The translations under genes and the position numbers were made by a program. The notes beneath the pieces were generated by a model that was not told the origin of the DNA, did not search any database, and worked only from the letters and a program-made list of their open reading frames with translations. Positions 1-6,050 of a stretch of DNA of 7,973 nt are shown here, in pieces. Numbering within the stretch: position 1 is the stretch's first letter; every line of letters begins with the position of its first letter. The DNA is from an uncultured Rhodoferax sp. (GTDB taxonomy: Bacteria > Pseudomonadota > Gammaproteobacteria > Burkholderiales > Burkholderiaceae_C), in the NCBI GenBank assembly GCA_936943465.1, contig CAKZJN010000507.1, forward strand, positions 1 through 7,973, read 5' to 3'.

Positions 1-560
1 ACTTCGCAGGCTTTTTCCACGGCGGCCTTGCTTCCAGAAATGACGGTTTGGGCCGGATCATTGAAATTGGCAGCTTGCACCGACTCCAAAGAGCCCGCGC
101 CAAATGAAGCGGTCACTTCGGCACAGCCCGCGGCAACCTTGGCCGCATCCATACCCAATATCGCCGCCATGGCACCGGTTCCAACCGGCACTGCGTCCTG
201 CATGGCCTGCGCGCGCAGCCGCACCAGCGGCGCTGCCTGGGCCAGCGTCAAGGAGCCGGCCGCCACCAGCGCCGAATATTCGCCCAGCGAATGGCCAGCA
301 ACCACCTCCGGCTGCACGCCCACTTCAGCCATCCAGACCCGATAGGCCGCGACAGCCGACACCAGCATGACGGGCTGCGTGTTGGTGGTGAGCGCTAGCG
401 CCTCCTTGGGGCCTTCCTTGATCAGCTTGGCCACATCCTCATTCAAGGCGTCGGAAGCTTCTTGCAGGGTTTGCGCCACCACCGGGTGATCGCCCCAACC
501 ATCAAGCATGCCCACCGACTGGGAGCCCTGACCTGGAAATACAAATGCAAATTTCTTCAT
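1..560 (-). CDS. fabD: Malonyl-CoA:ACP transacylase FabD, 3' end cut off by the window edge
   Basis: FabD moves the malonyl group from CoA to acyl carrier protein, making the two-carbon donor for cytosolic type II fatty acid synthesis. About 186 of the usual ~310 residues are visible. The protein opens MKKFAFVFPGQGSQSVGM, the typical FabD N-terminus. The nucleophile elbow GHSLGE lies at residues 89-94 (bases 279-296), with the catalytic Ser at 91. An LRAQAMQ stretch follows with the Arg that binds the malonyl carboxylate, and then FNDPAQTVISG near the cut. The catalytic His of the family (about residue 200) falls beyond the edge, so an intact active site cannot be confirmed. The start ATG is at 558-560 with no clear Shine-Dalgarno sequence. 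It lies 49 nt downstream of fabH on the same strand, matching the conserved fabH-fabD order. fabG and acpP are expected next, outside the window. Confidence 0.96.
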   Translation of the reverse strand, partial: MKKFAFVFPGQGSQSVGMLDGWGDHPVVAQTLQEASDALNEDVAKLIKEGPKEALALTTNTQPVMLVSAVAAYRVWMAEVGVQPEVVAGHSLGEYSALVAAGSLTLAQAAPLVRLRAQAMQDAVPVGTGAMAAILGMDAAKVAAGCAEVTASFGAGSLESVQAANFNDPAQTVISGSKAAVEKACE

Positions 561-578
561 GGCAAATCAGAAATGAAT

Positions 579-596
579 GCCCGGAGCTTTCCGGGC
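579..596 (-). other. Intercistronic hairpin between fabH and fabD
   Basis: A perfect 7-bp inverted repeat (GCCCGGA / TCCGGGC on the minus strand) closes a 4-nt loop (AAGC) in the 49-nt gap between the fabH stop and the fabD start. The bases after it (ATTCATTTCTGATTT) are only mildly T-rich, with no run of T. It therefore looks more like an RNA-processing or 3'-end-protecting stem, or a weak partial terminator, than a full intrinsic terminator. The structure is seen in the sequence; its function is inferred. Confidence 0.45.
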
Positions 597-609
597 GTTA
601 TTGAAGTGG

Positions 610-1587
610 CTAGAACTTCAGAACCACGGCGCCCCAGGTGAAGCCGCCCCCTACACCCTCCAGCAACAACGTCTGACCGGGCTTTACCCTGCCAGCACGC
701 ACCGCCGTATCAAGCGCCAGGGGAATCGACGCAGCCGACGTGTTGCCGTGTTGGTCCACTGTCACCACCACCTTGTCCAGCGGCAGTTTGAGCTTGCGCG
801 CCGTGCTTTGCATGATGCGGATATTGGCCTGGTGGGGAATCAACCAGTCGATGTCGGCATCGGTGAGATCGGCCTTGGCCAATGCCGCGCGCGCAGCATC
901 TTCCAGAACGCCCACGGCCAGCTTGAACACCGCCTGTCCGTCCATCTTGAGCAAGGGGTCACCCATGACCTTGCCACCGGAAACATGGCCGGGCACACAC
1001 AGAATGCCCACATGCTTGCCATCGGCATGCAAATCGCTGGCCAGAATGCCGGGCGTCTCCGACGCCTCCAGCACCACTGCGCCCGCGCCATCTCCAAACA
1101 GCACGCAGGTGGTGCGGTCGTTGAAATCCAGAATGCGGGAGAAGACTTCTGCACCGACGACCAGTGCCTTGTTCGCGGCGCCCGACTGAATCATGGAATC
1201 GGCAACGCTCAGGGCATAAACAAAACCACTGCACACGGCCTGCAAATCAAACGCTGCACCACCGGCAGCGCCCAACTTGTTCTGCAAAATGCAGGCCGTC
1301 GAGGGGAACACCATGTCAGGCGTACTGGTCGCCACAATAATCAGATCAATGTCTTGCGCGGTACGGCCGGCCGCCGCCAGCGCATTGCGACAGGCTTCCA
1401 GTGCCAGGTCACTGCTGTAAACGCCTGCATCTGCAAAGTGCCGGGCGCGAATACCGGTGCGCTCGACGATCCAGTCATCCGAAGACTCCACGCCTTGCGC
1501 GGCAAGTTCCGCAACCAAATCCGCATTGGTCAGCCTGCGGGGCGGCAAGTAACTGCCGGTGCCAGTAATTCGCGAATAACGTCTCAT
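610..1587 (-). CDS. fabH: Beta-ketoacyl-ACP synthase III FabH
   Basis: FabH condenses acetyl-CoA with malonyl-ACP to give acetoacetyl-ACP, the initiating step of type II fatty acid synthesis in the cytosol. The protein has 325 residues, close to the family norm of about 317-330. It shows the thiolase fold and the full Cys-His-Asn triad: Cys119 in QAVCSGF, His252 in PHQANIRI, and Asn282 in HGNTSAAS. The N-terminal SRITGTGSYLPP and C-terminal LEGVGGGFTWGAVVLKF are also typical. The start ATG (1585-1587) gives the expected N-terminus. The gap to the plsX stop upstream is 24 nt, with only a weak purine stretch for ribosome binding, so translation may depend on upstream ribosomes. PlsX, FabH and FabD share the acyl-ACP pool. 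A long open frame on the opposite strand is only its shadow. Confidence 0.98.
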   Translation of the reverse strand: MRRYSRITGTGSYLPPRRLTNADLVAELAAQGVESSDDWIVERTGIRARHFADAGVYSSDLALEACRNALAAAGRTAQDIDLIIVATSTPDMVFPSTACILQNKLGAAGGAAFDLQAVCSGFVYALSVADSMIQSGAANKALVVGAEVFSRILDFNDRTTCVLFGDGAGAVVLEASETPGILASDLHADGKHVGILCVPGHVSGGKVMGDPLLKMDGQAVFKLAVGVLEDAARAALAKADLTDADIDWLIPHQANIRIMQSTARKLKLPLDKVVVTVDQHGNTSAASIPLALDTAVRAGRVKPGQTLLLEGVGGGFTWGAVVLKF

Positions 1588-1611
1588 GGATAGGGGGTAG
1601 ACCTGGGCTCT

Positions 1612-2637
1612 TTACTCCGCTGCCACCGGTACTGCGAGCAACGCCGCAGCCTTGGCAATACGAACCTGAACACGGTCCAGCAAGTTGTTTCGGGCTGCAT
1701 CATACGCGCGGTTCAGGGCGTTCGCGAACGCCAATTGGTCTGCAGAACCATGGCTCTTGAACACCAGACCGCGCAGGCCCAACAGCGCAGCACCGTTGTA
1801 GCGACGGTGATCCACACGTCTTTTAAGAGCACTTAGCACCGAATAAGCAGCAACTGCAGCCAGTTTGGTGAAAATATTCTTGGAAAATTCGGCTTTGAGA
1901 AAGCTGGAAATCATCGAAGCCAGGCCTTCGCTGGTCTTGAGGGCGACATTGCCGACAAAACCATCGCATACCACGATATCGACGACGCCCTTGAAGATAT
2001 CGTTGCCTTCCACGTTGCCGTAAAAGTTTAAATCGCCAGTTTTACCAGCAGTTCGCAGCAGTTCCCCGGCTTTTTTGATAACTTCATTGCCTTTTATTGC
2101 TTCTTCGCCAATATTGAGCAGGCCCACCGAAGGCGCCTCGTCGTCATTGAGCACAGAAACCAGTGCCGAGCCCATGACGGCAAATTGCAGCAAATGTTCG
2201 GCGGTGCAGTCCACGTTGGCACCCAAATCCAGGACCATGGTGGCGCCGCCAGTTGCATTGGGAATCTGTCCGGCGATAGCCGGGCGCTCAATCCCATCCA
2301 GAGTTTTCAGCACGTAGCGGGAGATCGCCATCAGCGCGCCGGTGTTGCCAGCAGAAACCGCAGCCTGCGCAGCGCCATCCTTGACTTGCTGAACCGCCAC
2401 GCGCATGGATGAATCCTTTTTGCGGCGCAATGCAATTTCCAGCGGGTCGTCCATGGTGACCACTTCTGTTGCCGCAAGGATGGTCGCCCGAGGGTGCGTG
2501 TAACCACTCAAAGCTTCAGGCAAACCCACCAGCGTCAACCGGGCATCCGGATGGGCATCCAAGAACTGGGTACAGGCTGGCAGAGTGACCTTGGGGCCAT
2601 GGTCGCCGCCCATGCAGTCAACAGCAATGGTTATCAC
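1612..2637 (-). CDS. plsX: Phosphate acyltransferase PlsX, GTG start
   Basis: PlsX converts acyl-ACP and phosphate to acyl-phosphate, the acyl donor that PlsY uses to make lysophosphatidic acid. It is a peripheral membrane enzyme at the entry to phospholipid synthesis. The 341 residues match the family (about 330-355). Family motifs in order: AVDCMGGDHGP (residues 5-15), SAGNTGALMAISRY in the first third, VLDLGAN, GLLNIGEEAIKGNE, and the C-terminal FKSHGSA. The start codon is GTG (2635-2637). An in-frame TAA lies seven codons upstream with no ATG, GTG or TTG between, and the conserved N-terminus begins right at this GTG. No good Shine-Dalgarno sequence precedes it. An intrinsic terminator separates it from rpmF 45 nt upstream, so expression depends on read-through or on an unrecognised promoter. 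Confidence 0.97.
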   Translation of the reverse strand: MITIAVDCMGGDHGPKVTLPACTQFLDAHPDARLTLVGLPEALSGYTHPRATILAATEVVTMDDPLEIALRRKKDSSMRVAVQQVKDGAAQAAVSAGNTGALMAISRYVLKTLDGIERPAIAGQIPNATGGATMVLDLGANVDCTAEHLLQFAVMGSALVSVLNDDEAPSVGLLNIGEEAIKGNEVIKKAGELLRTAGKTGDLNFYGNVEGNDIFKGVVDIVVCDGFVGNVALKTSEGLASMISSFLKAEFSKNIFTKLAAVAAYSVLSALKRRVDHRRYNGAALLGLRGLVFKSHGSADQLAFANALNRAYDAARNNLLDRVQVRIAKAAALLAVPVAAE

Positions 2638-2681
2638 GGAGTGAATCTCGAATATGTCTTATTGGCTGGCGACGCAGGCCA

Positions 2682-2726
2682 GAAAAGAAAAAAGCCCGTC
2701 GCTACCGCTGGTGTAGCTTCGGGCTT
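2682..2726 (-). terminator. Rho-independent terminator after rpmF, before plsX
   Basis: On the minus strand, 7-bp outer arms (AAGCCCG at 2720-2726 and CGGGCTT at 2692-2698) enclose a small internal loop. Inside it is a 5-bp inner stem (GCTAC/GTAGC) with a 7-nt loop. A T-rich tract, TTTTTTCTTTT (2683-2693), follows directly. This is the classic layout of an intrinsic terminator, reading in the rpmF direction and starting 17 nt past the rpmF stop. On the plus strand the stem is followed by CTTTGCG, so it is not clearly bidirectional. It probably lets L32 be made in excess over PlsX and FabH, with partial read-through. The amount of read-through is not predictable from sequence. Confidence 0.8.
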
Positions 2727-2743
2727 TGCGTGAAGCGCAAAGA

Positions 2744-2926
2744 TCAGGCTTCAGATTTGGTCTTCAGCACCTTGCGACCACGGTAGAAACCGGTGGGGCT
2801 GATGTGGTGGCGCAGGTGGGTTTCACCGGTGGTGGGTTCCACGGCAATGCCGGGCACATTCAGTGCATTGTGCGAACGGTGCATACCGCGCTTGGAAGGA
2901 GATTTCTTGTTTTGTTGAACGGCCAT
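2744..2926 (-). CDS. rpmF: 50S ribosomal protein L32
   Basis: L32 is a small basic protein of the large ribosomal subunit. The 60-residue product begins MAVQQNKKSPSKRGMHRSHN, the standard proteobacterial L32 N-terminus, and ends in a lysine-rich stretch. The middle ETHLRHHISPTGFYRGRKV also fits. It has no cysteines, so it is the zinc-free form. The start ATG (2924-2926) has the best ribosome-binding site in the window, CAGGAG at 2933-2938, six bases from the ATG. It lies 109 nt downstream of yceD. A TATAAT promoter box and a leader hairpin sit in that gap, and a terminator follows the gene, so it can be transcribed as its own short unit as well as with its neighbours. Confidence 0.98.
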   Translation of the reverse strand: MAVQQNKKSPSKRGMHRSHNALNVPGIAVEPTTGETHLRHHISPTGFYRGRKVLKTKSEA

Positions 2927-2932
2927 TTTCGG

Positions 2933-2938
2933 CTCCTG
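2933..2938 (-). promoter_or_regulatory. Strong Shine-Dalgarno sequence of rpmF
   Basis: CAGGAG on the minus strand lies six bases ahead of the rpmF ATG. It is near-consensus. It stands out because fabD, fabH, plsX and yceD have no comparable site, in keeping with the high output a ribosomal protein needs. Confidence 0.8.
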
Positions 2939-2946
2939 GGCAAAGG

Positions 2947-2967
2947 GTGCTGCACAGGTTGCAACAC
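2947..2967 (-). other. Leader hairpin upstream of the rpmF ribosome-binding site
   Basis: On the minus strand GTGTTGCA (2960-2967) pairs with TGCAGCAC (2947-2954), an 8-bp stem with one G-U pair, around a 5-nt loop. It ends 8 nt before the CAGGAG ribosome-binding site. Its place in the 5' leader suggests RNA stability or a protein-binding site, possibly translational feedback by L32. That role is inference only. Confidence 0.4.
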
Positions 2968-2979
2968 TTTAAGGTTGGT

Positions 2980-2999
2980 AAAAACGCGGCTGGTTCCGC
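2980..2999 (-). terminator. Possible weak terminator downstream of yceD
   Basis: On the minus strand a GCGG/CCGC stem with a 6-nt loop (2986-2999), extendable by two G-U pairs, is followed after one base by five T residues (2980-2984). The stem is short, so it would be leaky at best. It lies just past the predicted rpmF transcription start and is better read as a partial end for yceD transcripts than as an attenuator. Confidence 0.25.
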
Positions 3000-3013
3000 A
3001 CGCGAAGCCTCAG

Positions 3014-3042
3014 ATTATAGCCTATTCCTGTGCTTTCAGCCA
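3014..3042 (-). promoter_or_regulatory. Predicted sigma-70 promoter for rpmF
   Basis: A perfect TATAAT (3014-3019, minus strand) lies between yceD and rpmF. At the ideal 17-bp spacing the -35 position reads TGGCTG (3037-3042), a poor match to TTGACA that overlaps the yceD stop codon. There is no TG extension of the -10 box. The predicted start near 3007 would give a leader of about 80 nt. The strong -10 box in an otherwise GC-rich region, placed ahead of a ribosomal gene, makes this believable. Confidence 0.55.
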
Positions 3043-3584
3043 GCATCCTTTTTCTTCAATTGCTGCAAAACGGCAAAAGGGTTCGGCCGTTCTTCGGGTT
3101 GGGCGTCAAAACCGGCATCGGCAGCAGTCAATTTGACGGGCTCGGGACACACCGCGTGCATTGGAACCAGCGGGGAAGCCAGCAGCAACTCGTCTTCAAT
3201 CAGTTCCAGCAAATCGAAGGCTTTGCTCAGCACCAGAACATCTTCTTCGGACTCTTCGTCTTCCACTTCGGCCAGTTCCTCTGTGGCAACAAAGCGGAAA
3301 TCGCGTTCAAACTGAATCTCCACATCCGCCACACCCAGGCAACGCTGGCAAGTCAGCGGCACGGTGGTTTGGGCCGACAGGTGCACCCAAGGCTCATCCA
3401 CCCCTGCGGCATCCGGACGCAACTCGCCGCGCGCGGAATAGACCACCATCGCCTCGCCACCCAGGCCCTGGCTGGCTTCGATCAGACGCTCAAAGCGGGC
3501 CAGTTTTTCTTCACCAGCCAGGCTGTCCTTCGCTTGGGCAAACGCCGCAATATTCAGATGTCGGGGGTTCAATTCATGTTTCAT
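3036..3584 (-). CDS. yceD: YceD/DUF177-family 23S rRNA accumulation protein
   Basis: The protein belongs to the YceD (DUF177) family, linked in E. coli and plants to accumulation or processing of 23S rRNA; the molecular activity is not settled. The 182 residues are the usual length. The family Cys pair is present as LTCQRC (Cys79, Cys82) in the centre, and Cys146 follows in PMHAVCPEP, a possible metal- or RNA-binding site. A strongly acidic segment lies at 102-115, and the C-terminus is the typical RPNPFAVLQQLKKK. It sits directly ahead of rpmF, as in most proteobacteria, so two large-subunit functions are side by side. The start ATG (3582-3584) gives the usual MKHELNPRHLNI-type N-terminus. 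It has no Shine-Dalgarno sequence and lies 25 bp from the divergent yceF start, which leaves little room for a normal leader. Confidence 0.93.
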   Translation of the reverse strand: MKHELNPRHLNIAAFAQAKDSLAGEEKLARFERLIEASQGLGGEAMVVYSARGELRPDAAGVDEPWVHLSAQTTVPLTCQRCLGVADVEIQFERDFRFVATEELAEVEDEESEEDVLVLSKAFDLLELIEDELLLASPLVPMHAVCPEPVKLTAADAGFDAQPEERPNPFAVLQQLKKKDAG

Positions 3585-3590
3585 GCGGTC

Positions 3591-3596
3591 AGTGTA
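3591..3596 (-). promoter_or_regulatory. Possible -10 box of yceD, implying a leaderless mRNA
   Basis: TACACT on the minus strand matches four of six TATAAT positions, including the key A at position 2 and T at position 6. It ends exactly six bases before the yceD ATG, which would put transcription start at or next to the A of the ATG. No -35 match is present at 16-19 bp spacing. The support is the spacing, plus the absence of a ribosome-binding site. Confidence 0.25.
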
Positions 3597-3598
3597 AG

Positions 3599-3641
3599 AG
3601 AATCAGGGAATGCAAAATTCTGCCAAGAGAAACCTGATTCT
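3599..3641. repeat. 9-bp perfect inverted repeat flanking the yceF start codon
   Basis: AGAATCAGG (3599-3607) and its exact reverse complement CCTGATTCT (3633-3641) are separated by 25 bp. The centres are 34 bp apart, about three helical turns. The left arm lies in the gap between the divergent genes; the right arm is inside yceF. In the yceF mRNA the arms could pair and enclose the start codon. A repeat of this size can occur by chance about once in a window this long. Confidence 0.4.
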
Positions 3642-4206
3642 GGGCTCCACGTCCCGTTACCGCCGCGAATTGCTGGAGCGCCTGCGCATCGCGTTTACGG
3701 TGGAGTCGCCCCATGTGGATGAAACGCCGCTGCCAGGTGAATTGCCCCAGCAGTTAGCGCAGCGACTGGCGCTGGCGAAAGCGCAGGCGGTAGCACAGCG
3801 CCATCCGGCTAGCGTGGTCATAGGCTCGGACCAGGTGGCCGATCTGGAAGGCGAATGCCTGGGCAAGCCCGGCACGCACGAACGCGCCGTGCTGCAACTG
3901 CGCAAGATGTCCGGCAAGGTAGTTGTTTTCCAAACGGCTGTGGCTGTTGTTTGCCTGGAAAGTGGATTTGTGGAGCAGTCGCTGGCGGCAGTGCGGGTGC
4001 AGTTCCGCACGTTGTCCGACGGAGAAATTGAAAACTACCTGCGCGCCGAGCAGCCCTACGACTGCGCCGGCAGCGCCAAGAGCGAAGGACTCGGCATTGC
4101 CCTGCTGGAGCGCATTGACAACGACGACCCCACGGCCCTCGTCGGCCTGCCCCTGATTCGCACGGCCACCATGCTGCGCGCAGCCGGCCTGGACCTGTTG
4201 GCTTAA
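3610..4206 (+). CDS. yceF: YceF-type Maf nucleotide pyrophosphatase (7-methyl-GTP)
   Basis: Maf proteins hydrolyse nucleoside triphosphates to the monophosphate and pyrophosphate. The YceF branch prefers 7-methyl-GTP and is thought to clean up modified nucleotides in the cytosol. The 198 residues match the family. Visible motifs: LILGSTSRYRRELL (9-22, nucleotide-binding loop), VDETP (36-40), IGSDQVA (71-77, catalytic Asp74), GKP (85-87), and CAGSAKSEGLG with VGLPL near the C-terminus. Similarity to E. coli YceF (SDQV, CAGS.KSEG.G, DP..LVGLPL) places it in this branch and not in YhdE (dTTP/UTP). It is divergent to yceD, the same arrangement as E. coli. Only a poor ribosome-binding site precedes the ATG; AGGGA is too close at 1 nt, and AAGAG lies 9 nt away. 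The next gene starts 12 nt after the stop. Confidence 0.94.
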   Translation: MQNSAKRNLILGSTSRYRRELLERLRIAFTVESPHVDETPLPGELPQQLAQRLALAKAQAVAQRHPASVVIGSDQVADLEGECLGKPGTHERAVLQLRKMSGKVVVFQTAVAVVCLESGFVEQSLAAVRVQFRTLSDGEIENYLRAEQPYDCAGSAKSEGLGIALLERIDNDDPTALVGLPLIRTATMLRAAGLDLLA

Positions 4207-4218
4207 GAGCGCCACGCC

Positions 4219-5010
4219 ATGAACGCACCCGCCTTGCCGACACCCGTAAAGCCACAACCCGGCACGCTGTATCTGGTTCCCGCACCGCTGGACTTCGGTT
4301 GCACGGAAACCGTACCGCTGCCCACCAGCATGCCCGACGGCACGCTCCAAACGGCCTCACGCATCAGCCACTGGATTTGCGAAAACGCCAAGTCCACCCG
4401 CGCGTACCTCAAGCGCATTGGCGAAACGCACCCCCTGTGTCTGCCCATTCAGTCCATGCAACTGCAGGAGTTGCCGCGTGAAGTGCACAAAAAAGGCGAC
4501 CACAGCGCCGGCTTTGATGCACGCCCGCTACTGCAAGCGGCGCTCGCCGGAAACCCGATCGGGCTGGTCAGTGAAGCGGGGATGCCCGCGATTGCCGACC
4601 CGGGTTCTTCGGTGGTCCGGGCAGCACACGAACTGGGCATCCCGGTGGTGCCGCTGGTGGGGCCGGTCTCCTTGCTGCTGGCGCTGGCTGCGAGCGGCCT
4701 GAACGGACAGAATTTTGCGTTTGTGGGCTACGTGCCCTCGGCCCCGGCAGAGCGGGCGCAGCGTATCAAGGAACTGGAATCACTGGCCCTCAAGACCGGG
4801 CAGACCCAGATATTCATTGAAACGCCTTACCGCAATAGCGCCTTGCTACAAACCCTGTTGCAAACGCTGCAGCACAACACCCGTTTGGCTACTGCGAGCG
4901 GGCTGACGCTGGGCCACGCGCAATGCCACAGCGACCTGATCAAGAACTGGCGCAATAAGCCTTGGGCCCTGGACAACGCCATTCCGGCGGTGTTTGCGCT
5001 GGGACGCTAG
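4219..5010 (+). CDS. RsmI-like SAM-dependent methyltransferase (tetrapyrrole methylase fold)
   Basis: The 263-residue protein has the fold of RsmI (16S rRNA 2'-O-methyltransferase) and other tetrapyrrole methylases. It shows GTLYLVPAPL (15-24), the SAM-binding GLVSEAGMPAIADPGS (115-130), VPLVGPVSLLLALAASGL (144-161) and ETPYRNS (201-207). It differs from true RsmI. The AEDTR signature is replaced by CENAKSTR (54-61), the usual NL-GD-T loop after the first strand is missing, the sequence between residues 73 and 110 is unrelated, and the RsmI C-terminal domain is absent. It therefore looks like a separate subfamily whose substrate cannot be named. It lies 12 nt after yceF on the same strand, probably co-transcribed, and converges with sppA across a 25-bp gap. 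Methylase fold: confident. rRNA as substrate: unproven. Confidence 0.85.
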   Translation: MNAPALPTPVKPQPGTLYLVPAPLDFGCTETVPLPTSMPDGTLQTASRISHWICENAKSTRAYLKRIGETHPLCLPIQSMQLQELPREVHKKGDHSAGFDARPLLQAALAGNPIGLVSEAGMPAIADPGSSVVRAAHELGIPVVPLVGPVSLLLALAASGLNGQNFAFVGYVPSAPAERAQRIKELESLALKTGQTQIFIETPYRNSALLQTLLQTLQHNTRLATASGLTLGHAQCHSDLIKNWRNKPWALDNAIPAVFALGR

Positions 5011-5035
5011 TCGCCTGATTACGTCCCCTCTGCGT

Positions 5036-6049
5036 TCAGCGCAAGGTCGGTGCGAGTCGGAGGGCCTTTACGGAGCCTTCGCCAATTGAAGCGCCAAAGC
5101 GCTTGACCAAGCGTTCGGCCACATTTTCACGGAGTGTGTAGTCCACCAGGTCTTCGGCCTTGATGACCTCCCGCGCTACAAAGTCGAGGCTGCCCAGTTG
5201 GTCCGCCAGTCCCATTTCCACCGCCTGCTGACCGGTCCAGAACAAGCCGCTAAACATCTCTGGCGACTCCTTCAGGCGGTTGCCACGGCCTTCTTTGACC
5301 ACCGCAATGAACTGCTGGTGAATCTGATCGAGCATGGACTGGGCAAAAGCGCGCTGCTTGTCGGTCTGCGGGCTGAATGGATCCAGAAAACCCTTGTTCT
5401 CGCCGGCCGTCATCAGACGCCGCTCCACACCCAGTTTGTCCATCAGGCCGGTAAAGCCAAAGCCATCCATCAGCACACCAATACTGCCCACGATGCTTGC
5501 CTTGTCCACAAAAATCTTGTCCGCGCCCGCAGCAATGTAGTAAGCCGCCGAGGCACAGGTTTCTTCCACTACGGCGTAAACGGGCTTGTTGTGCTTGGCT
5601 CTGAGCCGGCGAATTTCATCGTTGATGATGCCGGCCTGCACCGGACTGCCGCCGGGAGAGTTGATCAGCAACACCACGCCTTGCGTTCCACTGTCTTCCA
5701 GTGCACTGCGCAAGGACGACACCACCTGCTCGGCGCTTGCCTCGGCACCGGCGGCTATTTCACCCTTGATTTCAATCACCGCCGTGTGCGGTTTGGACAC
5801 ATCGGCTGGTGCCGCGCCGCGCTCCCATCCAAAAAAAGCGATACCCGCCAGCAAAACAAGCCACGCAATGCGAATGCCGTTGCGCCAGCGGCGCGCTTGG
5901 CGCTGCTCGTTCAAAGTCGCCATCGCCAGCTTTTCCAACGTGGCACGCTCCCATGAGGCCACCGATTGCGGCAACGCTTGCTCTCCTGTGGCACCGGGCG
6001 AGGGGCGCTGCTCGGGTGCTGCATCGGGAGTGGAGGTGGGCTCGGTCAT
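5036..6049 (-). CDS. sppA: S49 family signal peptide peptidase, SppA-like
   Basis: SppA-type serine proteases cut leftover signal peptides and misfolded membrane segments at the inner membrane. The 337 residues correspond to the single-domain form, not the tandem ~600-residue E. coli SppA. Residues 1-57 are a Pro/Ala/Glu-rich then basic cytoplasmic tail. A membrane segment follows at about 59-75, and the protease domain faces the periplasm. LLINSPGGSP (127-136) forms the oxyanion region, Ser167 in CASAAYYIA is the nucleophile, and Lys219 in ENKGFLDPF is the general base. The Ser-Lys spacing of 52 equals that of Bacillus subtilis SppA (Ser147/Lys199). DKASIVGSIGVLMDGFGF is strongly conserved in the family. 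The ATG lies 1 nt after the stop of the Rieske gene, suggesting translational coupling. It is the last gene of the rluC-side operon. Confidence 0.93.
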   Translation of the reverse strand: MTEPTSTPDAAPEQRPSPGATGEQALPQSVASWERATLEKLAMATLNEQRQARRWRNGIRIAWLVLLAGIAFFGWERGAAPADVSKPHTAVIEIKGEIAAGAEASAEQVVSSLRSALEDSGTQGVVLLINSPGGSPVQAGIINDEIRRLRAKHNKPVYAVVEETCASAAYYIAAGADKIFVDKASIVGSIGVLMDGFGFTGLMDKLGVERRLMTAGENKGFLDPFSPQTDKQRAFAQSMLDQIHQQFIAVVKEGRGNRLKESPEMFSGLFWTGQQAVEMGLADQLGSLDFVAREVIKAEDLVDYTLRENVAERLVKRFGASIGEGSVKALRLAPTLR

Positions 6050-6050
6050 G

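Noticed and set aside
577..1593. 338-codon open frame on the plus strand
   Set aside because: It is almost exactly antisense to fabH, which has an intact catalytic triad. The translation is rich in Arg, His and Gln without domain features.
2666..2682. CTGGC/GCCAG small inverted repeat just past the rpmF terminator
   Set aside because: A 5-bp stem with a 7-nt loop is common by chance, and no promoter or ribosome-binding element is tied to it.
5001..5027. GGGACG/CGTCCC inverted repeat in the convergent gap between the methyltransferase gene and sppA
   Set aside because: The stem is only 6 bp with a 15-nt loop and has no T run on either side. It is not a believable terminator for either gene.
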